Assembly: GCA_965194515.1 (NCBI GenBank) | Contig: OZ239146.1 | Coordinates: forward strand, 1,240,001 to 1,304,000 | Origin: Acidimicrobilacustris europaeus | Lineage (GTDB): Bacteria; Actinomycetota; Acidimicrobiia; Acidimicrobiales; Acidimicrobilacustridaceae | Reading direction: 5' to 3' | Length of the DNA stretch: 64,000 bases | Shown: in pieces, positions 63,250-64,000 of the stretch | Position numbering within the stretch: position 1 is the first letter of the stretch | Layout of the letters: each line of letters starts with the position of its first letter | Position numbers and translations under genes: made by a program | The notes under the pieces: generated by a model | Told to the model about the DNA's origin: nothing | Databases searched by the model: none | Seen by the model: only the letters and a program-made list of their open reading frames with translations

Positions 63250-64000
63250 ATGCAGATCGACTCCATCAGCGTTCCCACCAGCGAACTCACCTACGGCTGT
63301 CTCACCGCCGGCGATTCCGGCCCACTTGCCCTTTGCCTCCATGGGTTTCCCGATACGGCGCACGGCTGGCGCTATCTCCTGCCCGCCCTTGCTGATGCCG
63401 GATACCGGGCTGTCGCTCCGTTCATGCGGGGTTACGCGCCCACGTCGATCCCCACTGATGGCCAGTACCACGTCGCCACGCTTGCCCGCGATGCCACGGT
63501 TCTTCACGAAGCACTTGGCGGAGACAGCGATGCGGTGATCATCGGCCACGACTGGGGCGCACTCGCAACCTACGGCGCGGCGTCCTTTGCGCCTGATCGT
63601 TGGCGACGAGTTGTCACCGCAGCAGTCCCGCCTGCTTCATCGATGGCGTCGGCGATGATGACCTACGACCAACTCAAACGATCGTGGTACATGTTTTTCT
63701 TTCAAGTCGGTCTTTCCGACTTTGTCGTCTCAATGAACGATCTTGAATTCATCGAGCGGCTGTGGGCTGATTGGTCGCCTGGTCACGACGCAACGATTGA
63801 CATGCAGCACATTCGCGATTCAATCGGAAGCCCAGAACATCTCACTGCAGCTCTCGGCTACTACCGCGCAACATGGGGCACCGAACCTGTGTCGGCTGCC
63901 TACCAAGAAATTCAAGCCGTGCTCGGCACACCGCCTCCGCAACCAACGCTCTACATCCACGGCCGTAACGACGGATGTGTTGGCGTGGAGTTCGCAGAAA
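63250..64000 (+). CDS. Alpha/beta hydrolase, epoxide hydrolase-like (cut by right edge)
   Basis: The first 250 residues are in the window and the frame is open at the edge. LCLHGFPDTAHGWRYLLPAL (oxyanion loop), the Asp nucleophile in IGHDWGALATYGAA, a cap domain with the FFQVGLSDFVV segment and the third-acid region YIHGRNDGCVGVEF. The HDWGA elbow points to epoxide hydrolases or haloalkane dehalogenases, not esterases. The catalytic His lies beyond the window. Confidence 0.87.
   Translation, partial: MQIDSISVPTSELTYGCLTAGDSGPLALCLHGFPDTAHGWRYLLPALADAGYRAVAPFMRGYAPTSIPTDGQYHVATLARDATVLHEALGGDSDAVIIGHDWGALATYGAASFAPDRWRRVVTAAVPPASSMASAMMTYDQLKRSWYMFFFQVGLSDFVVSMNDLEFIERLWADWSPGHDATIDMQHIRDSIGSPEHLTAALGYYRATWGTEPVSAAYQEIQAVLGTPPPQPTLYIHGRNDGCVGVEFAE

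Noticed and set aside
1..64000. CRISPR arrays, tRNA or rRNA genes, insertion sequences, prophage
   Set aside because: I saw no short direct repeats with regular spacers, no cloverleaf-like sequences and no transposase or phage genes.

Overview
The window looks like a chromosomal segment of an actinobacterium, most likely class Acidimicrobiia (Ilumatobacter-like). This is an inference from protein style, moderate to high GC, the actinobacterial pair of small genes after rarA, an F420-type LLM oxidoreductase, a SufU-type SUF system and a fused OleBC; no rRNA was available to confirm it. Many genes have a TANNNT -10 hexamer 6-8 nt before the start codon, which implies leaderless transcripts.

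Region 1 (1-20736, minus strand) is a single uninterrupted reading frame that leaves the window on the left. It is at least 6,912 codons long and encodes a secreted giant made of about 64 fibronectin type III domains and two LamG/concanavalin-like domains, behind a signal peptide. The many short ORFs in this region are shadows.

Region 2 (20.9-43.3 kb) is housekeeping: rarA with two small membrane-protein genes, aspS, hisS, rel, yajC-secD-secF, tgt, ppnP (plus strand), queA, ruvC-ruvA-ruvB, an SDR dehydrogenase, rnhA, aceE (plus strand), an alpha/beta hydrolase lacking its nucleophile serine, two small hypotheticals and an acyl-CoA dehydrogenase.

Region 3 (43.5-53.4 kb) begins with an MBL hydrolase and then holds a SUF iron-sulfur assembly system split into convergent halves. 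sufC1-sufS-sufU runs rightward. sufB, an EamA permease, a four-cysteine protein, sufD, a Rieske ferredoxin, a second sufC, a pterin dehydratase and a P450 run leftward. A near-identical 22-bp element with a CTAY-N4-RTAG core sits at all three SUF promoters (44192, 50623 and 53408), so the two halves are probably one regulon under an unidentified regulator. This is the best candidate for an undescribed system here.

Region 4 (53.5-58.8 kb, minus strand) is an olefin (ole) cluster: oleA, fused oleBC and oleD, preceded by an LLM-class oxidoreductase. OleA condenses two fatty acyl-CoAs, OleD reduces the product, OleC makes a beta-lactone and OleB decarboxylates it to a long-chain cis-alkene.

Region 5 (58.9-64 kb) holds a DUF2752 membrane protein, a lower-GC pair (membrane-anchored protein and acyltransferase 3), a gamma-carbonic-anhydrase-like protein, a flavin reductase, an MBL-fold hydrolase and the start of an epoxide-hydrolase-like gene cut by the right edge.
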